From Diospyros lotus (taxonomy: Eukaryota > Streptophyta > Magnoliopsida > Ericales > Ebenaceae): 64,000 nt of DNA. Made by a program: the position numbers and the translations under genes. Location: the NCBI RefSeq assembly GCF_014633365.1, contig NC_068344.1, positions 7,269,669 to 7,333,668 of the forward strand, read 5' to 3'. Shown piece by piece: positions 1 through 11,151 of the stretch. Under the pieces are notes generated by a model, which was not told the DNA's origin, made no database searches, and saw only the letters and a program-made list of their open reading frames with translations. Numbering within the stretch: position 1 is the first letter of the stretch; the number at the start of each line of letters is the position of its first letter.

Positions 1-216
1 GCAGTTGCCTCCTATTTGGATGGTTAATTAACATCCAAGATGAACCTTTAATCCACACACACACTATTGAATTTGCATTAGAAATATGTGTTTTTCTTAG
101 CACAAACTTCATTTTTCAATGTGAAAAAGAAGATACAATTCTATCAAAATGGAATCAGGCTAGCTTCATTATAAATCATTTGGTTTTTCCTTCCCCCACA
201 CAGCTATAGCCAAAGG
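1..216. other. Flank left of the Tat element, no gene seen
   Basis: AT-rich sequence with no convincing coding potential on either strand. It ends in AAAGG (212-216), the left target-site duplication of the retrotransposon that follows. Confidence 0.5.
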
Positions 217-760
217 TGATGATGCGGTGGTCGCTCACCCTCTTCGGTCTCGGATAAAGCACCTACAATAAAGACAAGGACTCGCTCCCTCGGTTCCACT
301 CCGACGCTCAAGTCAGATTACCAGATTAAGAACCAGCTTAAAGTGTGTGATTCTGAATCTTTTAGAGAGGAAAATTTTGATCCCTCACCTCCTTTTGGCC
401 TTCTTCCTTTTATCCTCTTGTTGAGATGAGGATTCTTTAGAAATCCCCGAGATCTCTATCCCGTTCATCACGGAATCTCACTGATATGAGTTACATAATC
501 GCAATTGCCCCCGGAGAGTTCGAGGTAGTTCCTATCCCCATGATCCTCGGCGGGATGGTCGATCCTGAGGAACCCGGAGAATCCTTGTCAAGTAACAGGT
601 CAGCTGGTATAGTGATATGTATCTGCCACGTGTCCCCTCTAAACCCAAGCAAGGTGACATCAGTGGAGTACCTTTTTAGCAGACATGTGGCACTGCTGTC
701 AATGGTTATATTCCCGAGGCATTGGAGTAATTATGGACCCGAGGGTATTTCCCCTCATCA
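217..760 (-). repeat. 3' LTR of the Tat element
   Basis: 544 bp. On the minus strand it starts TGATGAGGGG and ends GCATCATCA. It pairs with 9340-9882. AAAGG lies immediately outside. Confidence 0.93.
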
Positions 761-775
761 CTTGCCCCCCACTCC
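761..775 (-). other. Polypurine tract of the Tat element
   Basis: Directly inside the 3' LTR the minus strand reads GGAGTGGGGGGCAAG, a purine run in the place expected for priming plus-strand DNA synthesis. Confidence 0.75.
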
Positions 776-1039
776 TCGAGCCTCTTAGCTTAAATGGTTC
801 TGAGAGTGTTGAAATCTATGAATGTTCACGCTCCCTTTTATCCCGAGGGTCGATATCTGCGGGGCCCGAAGAGCTAAGATACCCTCTTTTCTTGCGCTTG
901 TCTAGAGGGCATAGCTACCGATTTGCTCCGATGGCAATACCCCTTCCCAAGACACTGTCCAGACCTTTTCATTTTCGAGCCGCACAAATTTTGGGTAGTT
1001 AATGCTCATCATTATCTGCCCTTGGATCTTCCACCCCTC

Positions 1040-3465
1040 TGGTTTAAATAAGTATCTCTTATTCTGCCGTCTGCTTCTTCTTCCGACTCTTTTCCCGCTT
1101 CAATCTATTGTTGTGCCATCTAGCATTCTCTTTCTCTCAATATCTTTTTCACTTTCCCTCTCCAATCTCTTTGCGATGGCGATTACTGGGTCTGGGAGAC
1201 TTAACTCAACCGGCATGGAGCTTGCTAAGGGGGAGAACCATCCAGTCGGAGTGTCAACAGCTCAGAGAGAGATACAACATCCTTGTAGAATGGGAGGTGA
1301 AGTTCAACAGCTATCTGCGAGCATGCCACCCTATCACCGGCCGCATCTCCGTCTACAAGTACGCCTTCGATAAGGGCTTTCACCTACCTCCCCAAGGGAG
1401 GGTGATGCCCTTGCTCCAACATCTTACCATTGTTCCAGCCCAACTGTCTCCTTTCAGATAGCGGTATTTGATAGGATTCATCATTATCTACAATTTCGGT
1501 AATATAGAGCCTTCAGAAGATCTCTTTGACTACTTTTTTACTACCAACCGTGATCCGGGGGGCTGGATCTCTATCTCACCCAGGATTGTAGAGGGCTGCC
1601 TCATCGCCAAAGTGCCCCGAACTTGAAATCAAGGCCTCGACCCTTATGCAATCCAGCGGGATCAAAAGACTCAGACGACTGGAAGGAGCGTTTTGTCTTC
1701 GTTCACCTTAGACCATTCGGTTCTCTGTAAGAGGTTTAGTCTGTGTGCAATGGGTGGACTCTGAACACTACGCACAAATGTCCAAACATCGAGGACATTA
1801 AAGAACCAGCCGGTAAGCTCATGAAGATTAGTCGGAACTGGGAAGAGAGATCGCTTTCTAACCCAACGCTTATCGAGGCGAATCTAAACTGTGAAACCTG
1901 TAAGTATTAGCCCTTCCCTTTCCTCCTCATTTCCTCCTTTTTACCAGATATTTAATCTTCTTTACCTTCCTCTCGCAATTAAAAATCTTTGGGAGATAAC
2001 TTATTCTCCCATCACAAAGGGGATGGTCTTGGACTTCCCTGAGAGCAAGGGTTGTTCGGCCCTTGCCAAAACCAAGAGAACGTCTAAAAAGGCCTCCAAA
2101 ACTTCTCATAGCAAAGGGCTTTCAGTGCCACCCAAGAGGGCTCCGAAAGGCACTAAGGATAAAGGACCCTCTACCCCTTCCAGATCAAAGAAAACGGCCG
2201 AGAGGGATCTTCAAATTTTCCAGAGGCTTCCAAGGACGGTGTGGAAACTGGCCCAATAAGTCCCTCCACGGGGTCTCGAGGCCCGAGGAATAAGAAAGAC
2301 TTCTCACCCTCCCCGTAACCAGTTGCAATGATGCCCAGCCTTACACGGAGTCCACCTAAAGGTGATACCGAGACTATTGCCCAAGCTTTGGAGACAGTTA
2401 GGGCGGAGGCTTGGGGAGGTCGGCCACCTGCAGATCTGAAGCCCCTTACAATGCCCCCCAGCATTCATATTCCTTCTGTTTTCAAGTGGATCTTAATGTC
2501 TCTAGCACCGGAAGGGCGCCTAAGCTTAACAGAGGAAGCTTCACTGAATGAGGCTTCCATGTTGTCCATGAAGGAGATATTGGCCTGTCGAACAAAGCAC
2601 CAAAGGGTAGAAATTGCTTCCTCTCCACCCGCGACCGGAGCAACCTCCGCCCCTGAAGCAGCCGAGGCCCCTGCCCAGGCTTTGGCCATCTCCGACATCT
2701 CGCCAGCTGCTGGCGAACCAAACTATTACGCCGAGATTTTGAGGGTGTCCCTTGCCACTCGTCTCTTCCTTCGGCTTTTTTTTTTTTTATAAGTAGGCTC
2801 TGACTTTTACTTTGCTACTTTCTTTCAGAGTCTTTCAGGTTTCAGGATTTGGTCACCCGACGAGAATCAGAGCTCCAGGCTCGTATTGCTTCCTTAGAGT
2901 CCGAAGTTGAGAGGCTCCGAGGGCTCGGGGCCCTCCTTTCCAAACTGGCCAATCTTGAACATAATGTATACATTCTCACAAAACCTGTTGAGCTAGCGCA
3001 AGAGGAAGCTAAGCTCGCCAATGAAGCTGAAACTCAATCTCGCGAGGATCTAGAGCTGGTTCAAAGGAATATGTTGGAAGCTAACCAGGTCAACTCTAAG
3101 CTCAGGGAGGAATTAGATTCCACGAAAGGCGAGAATGACTTGCTACGGAAGAACGTAAAGACTCTTACCCTGGAGCTAAATGAGGCTAAGAAAAGGCAAA
3201 TCGAGGCGATGGAGTCCTATTCTCGGTGCAAGGAAGACCTTTGCACTACCCACACCCAGCTTCAATCTTCCCTCAAGGATGCCCAAGTGGCCTTTTAAAA
3301 TGGCCGCGAGGATTTTTGGAGCTCCGAGGCCTACGCCACGGAGTTGGAAGGAGTCATTCGGGGCGAATTTGAGTATATGAAGAAACTCACGAAGGAGCGC
3401 TTCCCGAACCTTGACGTGGACTCCATCCCCTTTGATATCTCAGCAACTTTATCTTCTCTAGAGTA
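1040..3465 (+). pseudogene. Antisense gene inside the Tat element: gypsy-type transposon domain plus coiled coil
   Basis: This gene runs opposite to gag-pol between integrase and the 3' LTR. A TATA-like TTTAAATAAG lies near 1045 and a plausible ATG at 1176. Residues coded by about 1230-1700 (GFHLPP, a QLSP-like stretch, RYLIGF, then GGW and WKERFVFV) match the plant 'putative gypsy type transposon' domain (Pfam PF04195, from memory). The C-terminal part (2849-3298) is a heptad-rich coiled coil. An in-frame TAG at 1459-1461 sits where the related copy at 21.9 kb has Trp. Further stops and frameshifts follow, so it is broken as it stands. Intron-like signals exist (GTAAGT at 1900, pyrimidine-rich acceptor near 1950, another before 2830). 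Antisense ORFs here are known in some Tat elements (for example maize Grande); their function is unknown. Confidence 0.75.
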
Positions 3466-3595
3466 GATGCCTTTGTACTCGAGCTTGATTTTTTAATAAA
3501 ATTTAAAATTTTCTTGCTTGGCTTCGAAAAATTTTCTTTATTTGAATGTTGTCTGCCTTAGATAATTTTCCTTGCTATTAGAGACAAAAATCTCT

Positions 3596-3876
3596 TAAGG
3601 ATCAGATCTGATCCTTTGCTTTACTTTTGCAGGGGGTTCGGGCCTCCCGAGGATCACATCTGATCCTTTCATTCCCTTTGCTTTTGTCGGGGGTTCGGGC
3701 CCCCTGGGGATCACATCTGATCCTTTCATTTTTTGTCGAGGGTTCGGGCCCCCCGAGGATTACATTTGATCCTTTCATTTTTTGTCGAGGGTTTGACCCC
3801 CCCATCCCCCGAGGATCACATTTGATCCTTTCGTTTTGCTTTTGTTGGGGGTTCAGGCCCCCCAAGGATCCCTGAG
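3596..3876. repeat. Tandem repeat in the Tat element, about 55-bp unit, five copies
   Basis: Units of about 50-57 bp begin near 3599, 3652, 3708, 3758, 3813 and 3866 (last one partial). Each has a GGATCACATCTGATCC-like palindrome and a GGGTTCGGGCCCCCC-like GC block. The first palindrome is exact (AGGATCAGATCTGATCCT). The array separates integrase from the antisense gene. Confidence 0.85.
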
Positions 3877-4099
3877 ATGATTTGTAGCGAGGCACTTTAA
3901 CTGAATGGAGAGTGAAATAAATTTATTTCAGAAATCGTAATAAAGAACATTACTGATAAAACTTCCTCAAATTTTACACATTCCAAGTGTTTTTAACAAG
4001 TACACCCTCGATGGTCTGGAGTTTGTAAGCACCAGGGCTGAGAGCTTCCACCACTTTGAAGGGACCTTCCCAGTTCGACGATAACTTGTTTGCTTCTCG

Positions 4100-5200
4100 G
4101 GCCCCTTGAACATCCGCTCGCCGCAATACCTAATCTCTAGGAAGAAAACTCCAAGCTTTTACTCTTCGGTTGTAGTATCTTTCAATACGCCTGTTGTAGG
4201 CAGCCTGCCGAATATTTACCTACTCACGACGTTTATCAAAGAGGTCCGGGTTGTATCTTAGATTCTGCTCATTGAACTCTGGGCTAAAGAGCTCTACCCT
4301 TAAGGTAGGCACTCCTGTCTCGACTGGGATTAATGCTTCCGAACCATAACATAGGTTGAAAGGAGTTTCGCCCATAGATACCTTCACGATGGTCCAATAA
4401 GACCATAGAATACTCGGTAATTCTTCCACCCAGCTACCATCTACCTTATCCACTCATGCCTTTAGACCATGCAACAAAGTTCTGTTAGCGAGCTCAATTT
4501 GACCATTGGCCTGTGGATGGGCCACCGAAGTGAAATGCTGCCTTATTCCTAACACTTGGCACCATTCTTGGACAGATCGGTCAGTGAACTGAGTGTTGTT
4601 ATCAGAGATTAGCACCCGAGGAATCCCGAAACGAGACACCACATTCTTCCACAGGAATTGTTTTACACGTCGAACAGTAATGGTAGCCACCGGTTCGGCC
4701 TCAACCCACTTCATGAAATAATCTATGGCAATAATGATATATTTAACTTGACCAGCTGCCGGGGGGAAAAGACCTAAGATGTCGATGCCCCATTGAGCAA
4801 AGGGGCAAGGGGTAGCCAAATGAGCTAGAGTAACAGCTAGTATATGAACCAAGTTGGAGGTTCGTTGTCATCTGTCATAGGTCATGACCAGCTGCTCTGA
4901 GTCCTTCACCATCATCGGCTAATAGTACCCCTGCTGCAAAGCTTTCTGGCTGAGGGTTCAAGCCCCAATGTGGCTTTCGCATATGCCTTCATGAATCTCC
5001 CTTAAGATATAGTTTGCTTCGCGAGGTCTGATACATTTGAGCAATGGTTGCGAGAATGATCTTCTGTAAAGTTTCCCATTGATTAGTACGAAGCTTCGAG
5101 CTTTCCTTTTGACTTCTCGAGCTTCTGAGCCATCCTCGAGAAGTTTTTCTTCCTTCAAGTATAATAACAAAGGATCTACCCAACTAGGCTCGTCCTCCAC
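4100..5200 (-). pseudogene. Integrase domain of the Tat element
   Basis: Reads right to left. First comes a zinc-binding-like segment (4860-5200, REIHEG..ESHIGA) whose distal Cys positions are damaged. The catalytic core follows (4454-4852) with all three acidic residues visible: D in WGIDILG, D in ISDNNTQF, E in NGQIELAN. A C-terminal segment (4220-4453, GETPF..YGSEALIP) follows in the same frame after an in-frame TGA. At least three disruptions are present, so it is unlikely to be active. Confidence 0.88.
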
Positions 5201-5233
5201 ACATAACTAATCGATGACCTCTTCGATAGTCTT

Positions 5234-5990
5234 CTACAGTAAAGATTCAATCCGGATTTCTCGGGAGCTCGTAGGAAAAGAAGAAGAAGCAATTCGGGAC
5301 AACAAATCTACTTCCGTGTTCATGGTCCAAGGGACATACTCCACCTTTATTGACTGAAAACACACGATCAATTCCCTAACTATAGCCAAGCATTTTGTCA
5401 TATGATCTTCCCGAGCCTCATACTCCCCGTTCACTTGCTGTACCATCAAGTTGGAGTCCGAACTTACTTCAATCCGCTACGCTCCCAACTATTCGACTGA
5501 CCTCAATCTCGCTAACAAGGCCTCATATTCAGCCTCATTGTTAGATACTCAGAATTCGAAATGTAAGGCATAGGGTCATGTCTTCCCTTCAAGACTTCTG
5601 ATCATCAGCCCCGCTCCGCCACCACCCGAGGTTGAGCTTCCGTCTACGGCCAACATCCATGGCCTTTGATCCTTTTTCGAAGTTTCTGGGGATCTTATCC
5701 CTTCGGCAATGAAATCTGTTAACGCCTAGGCCTTGATGGCTGGCCGAGGCTTATACTCAATATCAAAAGCTGTAAGTTCCATTGCCCATTTCAACATCCT
5801 TCCAGAGAGATCAAGCTTGCTAAGAATCTGCCTCAAAGGTTGATTAGTAAGAACAATAATGGTATGATCTTGAAATAGGGGCGAAGTTTTCTTGCCGATA
5901 CCACCAAGGGAAAGGCTAACTTTTCCATGGAAGAGTACCGAACCTCAGCTCATGTCTACCGCTTACTGGCATAGTAGAAGGGCCTCTTCC
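5234..5990 (-). pseudogene. RNase H domain of the Tat element
   Basis: The minus strand shows the RNase H acidic residues in order: D in AVDGSSTSGGGGAG (near 5640), E in NNEAEYEAL, D in SSDSNLMVQQVNGEY, and a final D in NTEVDLLSR. Several stops and a frameshift lie between it and RT. It would remove the RNA template during reverse transcription. Confidence 0.85.
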
Positions 5991-6067
5991 TTTTATCTTC
6001 TTCAACCTTGTTGAACGCTTCCTGACATTCAGGATCCTAGACAAAATTCTTCGTCTTTGATAAGACC

Positions 6068-7081
6068 TTAGATGGGAAGACCCTTTTCCGCCAATCGAGA
6101 GAGGAATTTCCCTAAGGCCGTCATTCTTCCTATGAGGTTTTGCATCTCCTTGATATTCCTCGAGGCCGGCATGTCCATGATGGCTTTAACCTTCGTTGGG
6201 TTTACCTTAATCCCCCGGTGATGAACTATATAACCCAAAAACTTTCCTACAGAAACGTCAAAAGCACATTTAACAGGATTAAGCTTTACATGAAACTTAC
6301 AAAGGGTTTTGAAACACTCATCCAAATCGTCAGGATGATGTTCGGCAATGAGGTTCTTCACTAGCATGTCATCCACATACGTCTCCATGTTCCGCCCAAG
6401 CTGGTGTTGAAAAAGCTTATTCACCAGGCGTTGGTAAGTGCCCCCTACATTTTTCAACCCAAACGGCATTACTGTGTAACAGTAGGTTGCTTTATTGGTG
6501 ATGAATACCGTCTTCTCCTGATCTTCAGGATGCAACGGGATCTGGTGGTTCCCCTGAAAGGCATCCAGAAAACTCATTAACAAACATCCAGCCATCCCAT
6601 CGATCTGGACATCTATCTGAGGAAGAGGATAGTTATCCTTTAGGCAAGCTTTGTTGAGATCAGTAAAGTCAATACAAAGCCTCCACTTGCCCTCTCCTTT
6701 AGGTACCAACACCACATTTGGTAACCATTTGGGATAATCAATCTCTCAAATGTATTGCGCTTCCATCAACTTTGTGACTTCTGCATCGATCGCTCTGGCC
6801 CTTTCTAGGGAAAAACTTCGCTTCTTCTGCTTAATAGGTTGGAAACCTAAACGTATTCCCAACCTGTGCATCATGACCTTTGGATCAACCCCTAGCATGT
6901 CTTGGGCAGTCCATGCGAAGACATCTGCATACCGCCGAAGAAGGGCTAAGATCTGCCCTCTCAACGGGTCTTTTAACTCAACACTTATCCTTACGCAATG
7001 ATTTGGGCAATCTTTCCTTAAAGGTACCTCCTTCAACTCGTCCACTGGTTCTGCAGTCTTTGGGTCTTCCGACCCTTCCAA
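6068..7081 (-). pseudogene. Reverse transcriptase of the Tat element
   Basis: Two minus-strand reading segments in the same frame, separated by one TGA near 6744. Visible RT motifs are VLVPKGEGKWRLCIDFTDLN, the DAFQGNHQIPL region, MPFGLKNVGGTYQ, the catalytic YVDD (ETYVDDMLVK) and a conserved FLGYIVHHRGI. The catalytic aspartates are kept, so the stop codon and the downstream break at 6068, not active-site loss, are the visible damage. Confidence 0.93.
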
Positions 7082-7114
7082 TAGAAGACTGATTTCCTAC
7101 AGGAAACTCTCCCC

Positions 7115-7620
7115 CTACTCTCCTCGGGAGTCCCTTCTCTGGCCGGGAGCTTTTTCTCGCAGCGACCTTTCATTCATCTGCCCTGGCGGGATCCCTGGAC
7201 TCCTTGCTACGCCTGTAGAGGCCATGTAACATTCACAAGCCGAACGCAAATCTCCTCGCACCTCGCCAATCCCTCCAACCGTAGGGAATTTTATCATAAT
7301 GTGATATGTGCTAGGAATAGCCCGAAGAGCGTTGAGACCTGATCTTCCTAGTATCATATTATAAGCCGCAAGAACATCCACTACCAGGATATCCAGCATG
7401 ACCTGCGAGGTTCGAGAACCATTTTCCAAGGTTAGCAGAAGCTGAATGACCCCATCTGAATATACGGCTTCCCCATCAAATCCCACCAAGGGGACCCTAG
7501 CCGACCTTAGCTACTCCATCCTATACCCTATACCCAGGAAGGCTTGACGATACAAAATTTCTGAGGAACTACTTGGATCCACAAGGATTCGTCGAAGCTC
7601 CCATTTTCCAAGCTCAGCCG
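7115..7620 (-). pseudogene. Aspartic protease of the Tat element
   Basis: The minus strand near 7565-7610 encodes ILVDPSSSSEILY. The usual retroviral-type signature in this lineage has Gly where the first Ser is seen here. An in-frame TAG near 7510 follows. The C-terminal part (7115-7489) has the flap and the YNMILGRSGLNALRA motif typical of Tat proteases. Confidence 0.8.
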
Positions 7621-7929
7621 TTATCACCAGTGGATAGTTTCGGTTTAGGTACCCAGAGAGGTCGCTATCCGAAAAAGAGATCGCTTTCCCTCTTCTCGAC
7701 CTCTTCAGCCCCGAAGTTCAGCTACCCGCTGCAACCTCTTCAGCCTTTACCCCCGGGACCTCCCCCGCAGCCAGCATATGAAATACTTGGGGCTGAGGAG
7801 GATCTTCTGCCGACCGTGGTAGCCTCTCCCTTCGGGGTGAATGCCGATCCTGGTCTCGTTCTTCTACTCGATCCCTCCTGGCGGGGGGACTTCGCGATAG
7901 CGAGCACTACTCCCTTCCTTCTTTAGTGA

Positions 7930-9240
7930 TTCGCTCCTTCAGCCACATAATTCCTAAGGAAGACTCGATTAATGAACTCTTGGATCTCTTCTTTCAACTG
8001 GTGACATTCCTCCGTATTGTGACCATGATCATGATGGAAATGGCAATACTTATTCTGGTTCTTCTTGTCAGACGGCGCTCTCATCTATCGGGATTCTTTA
8101 GATAGTCCTTGCCCTCAATAGTGGCCAGGATCTCCTCTCTCGGGGTTTTCAGAGGGCTAAAACTGGTCGACTCCCACCGAGGACGATGCTTCTCCTTTCA
8201 GTCTTCCCTTCGGCCCTCCTCCTTCTTATGCTCTTCAAGATGTTTCTTTTTTTCCCCTTTTCTCAATGTGCTTTGCTCTTTTCGCTTGCATAACCTCCTC
8301 GGCATTAATGTACTTCGTGGCCCGGCCTAAGATATTCGTAAATGTAAGCAGGGGAGTTTTAGCCAGTGACTGCGCAAAAGGACCAGACCTTAGGGCATTC
8401 TGAAATGCCATCATAACGAAACTATGGTCAAAGTTCTCGATGCTCAAATCTTCCATATTCAACCGTGAAATGAAGTCCTTCAACAATTCCCCTGGTTCTG
8501 CTTTAGGCTTACGAGGGCCATGGTGGACCTGTGATGCCTCCAAAGGGGTGTAAAATGAGCCAGGAAGCTGCCCCGAAGCTGCGCAAAATTGGGTATTGAG
8601 TGGTGGGCCAGGTTTGAGTACCAAGCCCTCGCATTCCCTCCCAACATCGCCATGAAAACTCTACACCACATGGCGTCAAAGGCATTTTGTACCATCATAT
8701 GGGAGGTAAATAAATCTAGATGATCCATCGGATCGGTGGTTCCCGCATAGGGCTTAATGGCCAGAATGCAAAAGCGCTCGGGCGGGACAACAGCCATAAT
8801 CTCCGGGTTAAGGGGTTGATTTACCGCTGCCCCCCCCCCCCCCCGGACTCTCCTTATCTCGGCTTCAAGGCTGCAATCTCCTCCTCCAACCGATGCAACC
8901 TCCTTTCCTATTGCTGCTGGGCATACGACATGCCAGAAATCTCTTTTACCTCCTCATGCCCATCCTCCCGGGGATCTGTCTCACGAGGATAAGATCCTTC
9001 CTCCAGGTGGGGCTCCTGCCCTCCTCCTCCTTGAGAATGAGGAACTTGCTAGTGCTGATGGTCCAAAAAACCAGTGAGCAGCTCTATCAGGCGCTGAATC
9101 TGATTTTTCAAAAGCATGATCTGATCTGGAGGGGGTGGAGGGTTGTCTGGGCTTCAGCCCCTTCCCTGTAGGCTCCTCGGGGGATTATTCTGATTTAGTT
9201 TTGGGGCGGAGTTACCACTGGTAGCTCGAGACTGGTTCCT
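7930..9240 (-). pseudogene. gag of the Tat element
   Basis: The minus strand encodes a retrotransposon gag domain (8480-8800, YAGTTDPMDHLDLF then LGGNARAWYSNL). It continues in another frame (8235-8624, LLKDFISRLN and FQNALRSGP), which implies a frameshift near 8500-8600. Further down (about 7960-8070) is KYCHFHHDHGHNTEEC, the Cys/His motif seen in Tat gag proteins. A run of about 17 C (8828-8845) lies upstream of the gag domain. The N-terminus is not defined. Confidence 0.85.
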
Positions 9241-9319
9241 TCTCGTCGCTATTGAGATGGAGTGAGAACTTGAATGTAGTAGTAATTTGCTCTAAGGGGA
9301 CAGAAAGAAAAGTGTGAGG

Positions 9320-9337
9320 GCCCTACGGTGGGCGCCA
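9320..9337 (-). promoter_or_regulatory. Primer-binding site, tRNA-Lys type
   Basis: Two bases inside the 5' LTR the minus strand reads TGGCGCCCACCGTAGGGC. As I recall it, the 3' end of plant tRNA-Lys is complementary to TGGCGCCCACCGTGGGG, giving one mismatch in the first 17 bases. This fixes the element's orientation. Confidence 0.8.
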
Positions 9338-9339
9338 AT

Positions 9340-9882
9340 TGATGATGCAGTGGCCGCTCACCCTCTTCGGCCTCGGATAGAGCACCTGCAATAAAGACGG
9401 CGACTCGCTCCCACGGTTCCACTCCAATGTTCAAGTCAGATTATCATATCAAGAACCAACTTAAAGTGTGTGATTCTGAATCTTTTAGAAAGGAAAAGTT
9501 CGATCCCTTACCTCCTTCTGACCTTCTTGCTTTTATCCTCTTGTCGAGATGAGGATTCTTTTGAAATCCCTGGGATCTCTATCCCGTTCTTCATGGAATC
9601 TTACTAATATGAGTTCCTTAATCGCAATCGCCCCCAAAAAGTTCGGGGTAGTTCTTATCTCCATGATCCTCGGTGGGATGGTCGATCCTGAGGAACCCAG
9701 AGAATCCTTGTCGAGTAACAGGTCAGTTGGAGTGGTGATACGTATCTGTCATGTGTCCCCTCTAGACCCAAACAAGGTGACATCAATGGAGTACCTCTTT
9801 AGTGGACATGTGGCACTATTGTCAATGATTATATTCCCGAAACATTGGAGTAATTATGGACCGAGGGTATTTTCCCTCGTCA
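9340..9882 (-). repeat. 5' LTR of the Tat element
   Basis: 543 bp with TG..CA ends, about 88% identical to 217-760 by hand alignment. It is followed by target duplication AAAGG (9883-9887). Confidence 0.93.
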
Positions 9883-9887
9883 AAAGG

Positions 9888-10224
9888 GTATTTGTATTTT
9901 GGTTTATATTGTGAATACAAATGAGAATTTGTGTTGGTTTGACTTTTTCGTTTCCTTAATTTTCTTTTTGGAAATGAAAACTAGATTAGTGCGTTCTCCT
10001 ATCTGTGCAAAACAGAGAGTTTAATGTATTAGGAGATCATGTGTTGACAACAGATTTGTTTCCTGTTTCCACAATTGCTTTTCCATTTGTTTAGGTTATG
10101 TCTAGTCCAGTAGTCCATGGACATGGACATCAGATTTGTTTCCATTACCAATCTAAGTAGTTGAAAATTTCAGCAATGTCATAACATTGACTGAAGAAAA
10201 TGGCAAGGATGAGACCAAGTCATT
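9888..10224. other. Intergenic stretch, nothing recognised
   Basis: AT-rich DNA between the retrotransposon and the duplicated upstream block of the first USP gene. I see no coding region or TE ends. Confidence 0.4.
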
Positions 10225-10993
10225 TGAGAAAATGAACCTATTTCGATTTTGTTTGTAGGAATTCGATTATGTCGGTTTTGTGTATAATTAGTTCGATTTT
10301 TTTTCGATTATTGTTGTGATTAATCGGTTCAATTTCTCGATTCGATTACACCAAATTTACTATCGATTACTACGATTTCGATTTAATCGATTAGTATAAA
10401 TGTTCGATTCAGTCAATTCAATTATCCTTGCAAAAATGATTTGGTTCAATTAACTAAAAATTGGACGGTCATTTTATCAACCAATGGATAAGCCTCGGGC
10501 CTTATACAACGACACAAACAAAGGTGGCCACCCTATACAAGTGTCAAAATGTGACATCTAATAGGTGTGAGTGAGACCTCAAAATGGAAGTGGCCACTAT
10601 ATAAACATGTCAAGATGTGACATCTAATAGGTGTGAATGAGAAAATGAACCCATTTTGATTTTATTTTTAAGAATCTGGTTATGTCGGTTCTATATATAA
10701 TTAGTTCGATTTTGTTTTGTTATTGTTGTGATTAATCGGTTCAGTTTCTTGATTCAATTGCACCAAATTCATTATCAATTACTACGATTTTGATTAAATC
10801 GGTTAGTATAAATATTCGGTACAATCAATTCAATTACTCTTGCAAAAATGGTGTGGTTCAATTAACTAAAAATCGGACGGTCATTTTATTATCAACCAAT
10901 GGATAAGCCTCGGGCCCTGTACAACGCCACAAGCGGAGGTGGCCACTCTATACACGTGTCAAAATGTGACATCTAACAGGTGTGAGTGAGATC
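10225..10993. repeat. Direct tandem duplication upstream of the first USP gene
   Basis: Two copies of a unit of about 355 bp begin at 10225 and 10638 (period about 413). Both run from TGAGAAAATGAA to a GTGACATCTAA.AGGTGTGAGTGAG end. The spacer (about 10578-10637) carries a third, partial copy of that end. The unit is rich in GATT/TCGATT motifs. The copy next to the gene contains ACACGTGTC (10952-10960); the distal copy has ACAAGTGTC. Confidence 0.85.
10952..10960. promoter_or_regulatory. ACACGTGTC, ABRE/G-box-like element
   Basis: ACGTGTC is a known abscisic-acid-response core. It lies 192 bp before the chosen ATG of the USP gene. A second G-box, CACGTG, is at 11017-11022. Their function here is inferred only from motif and position. 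Confidence 0.4.
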
Positions 10994-11151
10994 GTTGAAC
11001 GTCGGTTTGCTTTGGGCACGTGACTCGGAGATTGGTAGTTGAAGGACTCCAGAACCAGAAGGAAAAACAAAGAAAAGAGCCCCCTCAATCCTTCTTCTTA
11101 ACTAATTTGTCACCTATTGAAGAAGGCGGGCTGGCGACCGGAGATCCACCC

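Larger units (their letters stand above)
217..9882 (-). mobile_element. Complete Ty3/gypsy LTR retrotransposon, Tat lineage
   Basis: A 9.7-kb element transcribed leftward. It is flanked by the perfect 5-bp target duplication AAAGG (212-216 and 9883-9887) and bounded by two direct LTRs of about 544 bp with TG..CA ends. Order on the minus strand: 5' LTR, primer-binding site, gag, protease, RT, RNase H, integrase, tandem repeats, a gene on the opposite strand, polypurine tract, 3' LTR. RT before integrase makes it Ty3/gypsy. The histidine-rich gag motif, the integrase sequence and the extra antisense gene point to the Tat lineage. My hand alignment of the LTRs shows roughly 60-65 differences, about 88% identity, so the insertion is old. 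Every coding domain carries at least one stop or frameshift, so it is probably non-autonomous now. Confidence 0.95.

Noticed and set aside
11020..11151. N-terminal extension of the first USP protein
   Set aside because: The frame is open but begins with GTG. ATG 11152 starts the family-like N-terminus and the extension has no USP similarity.
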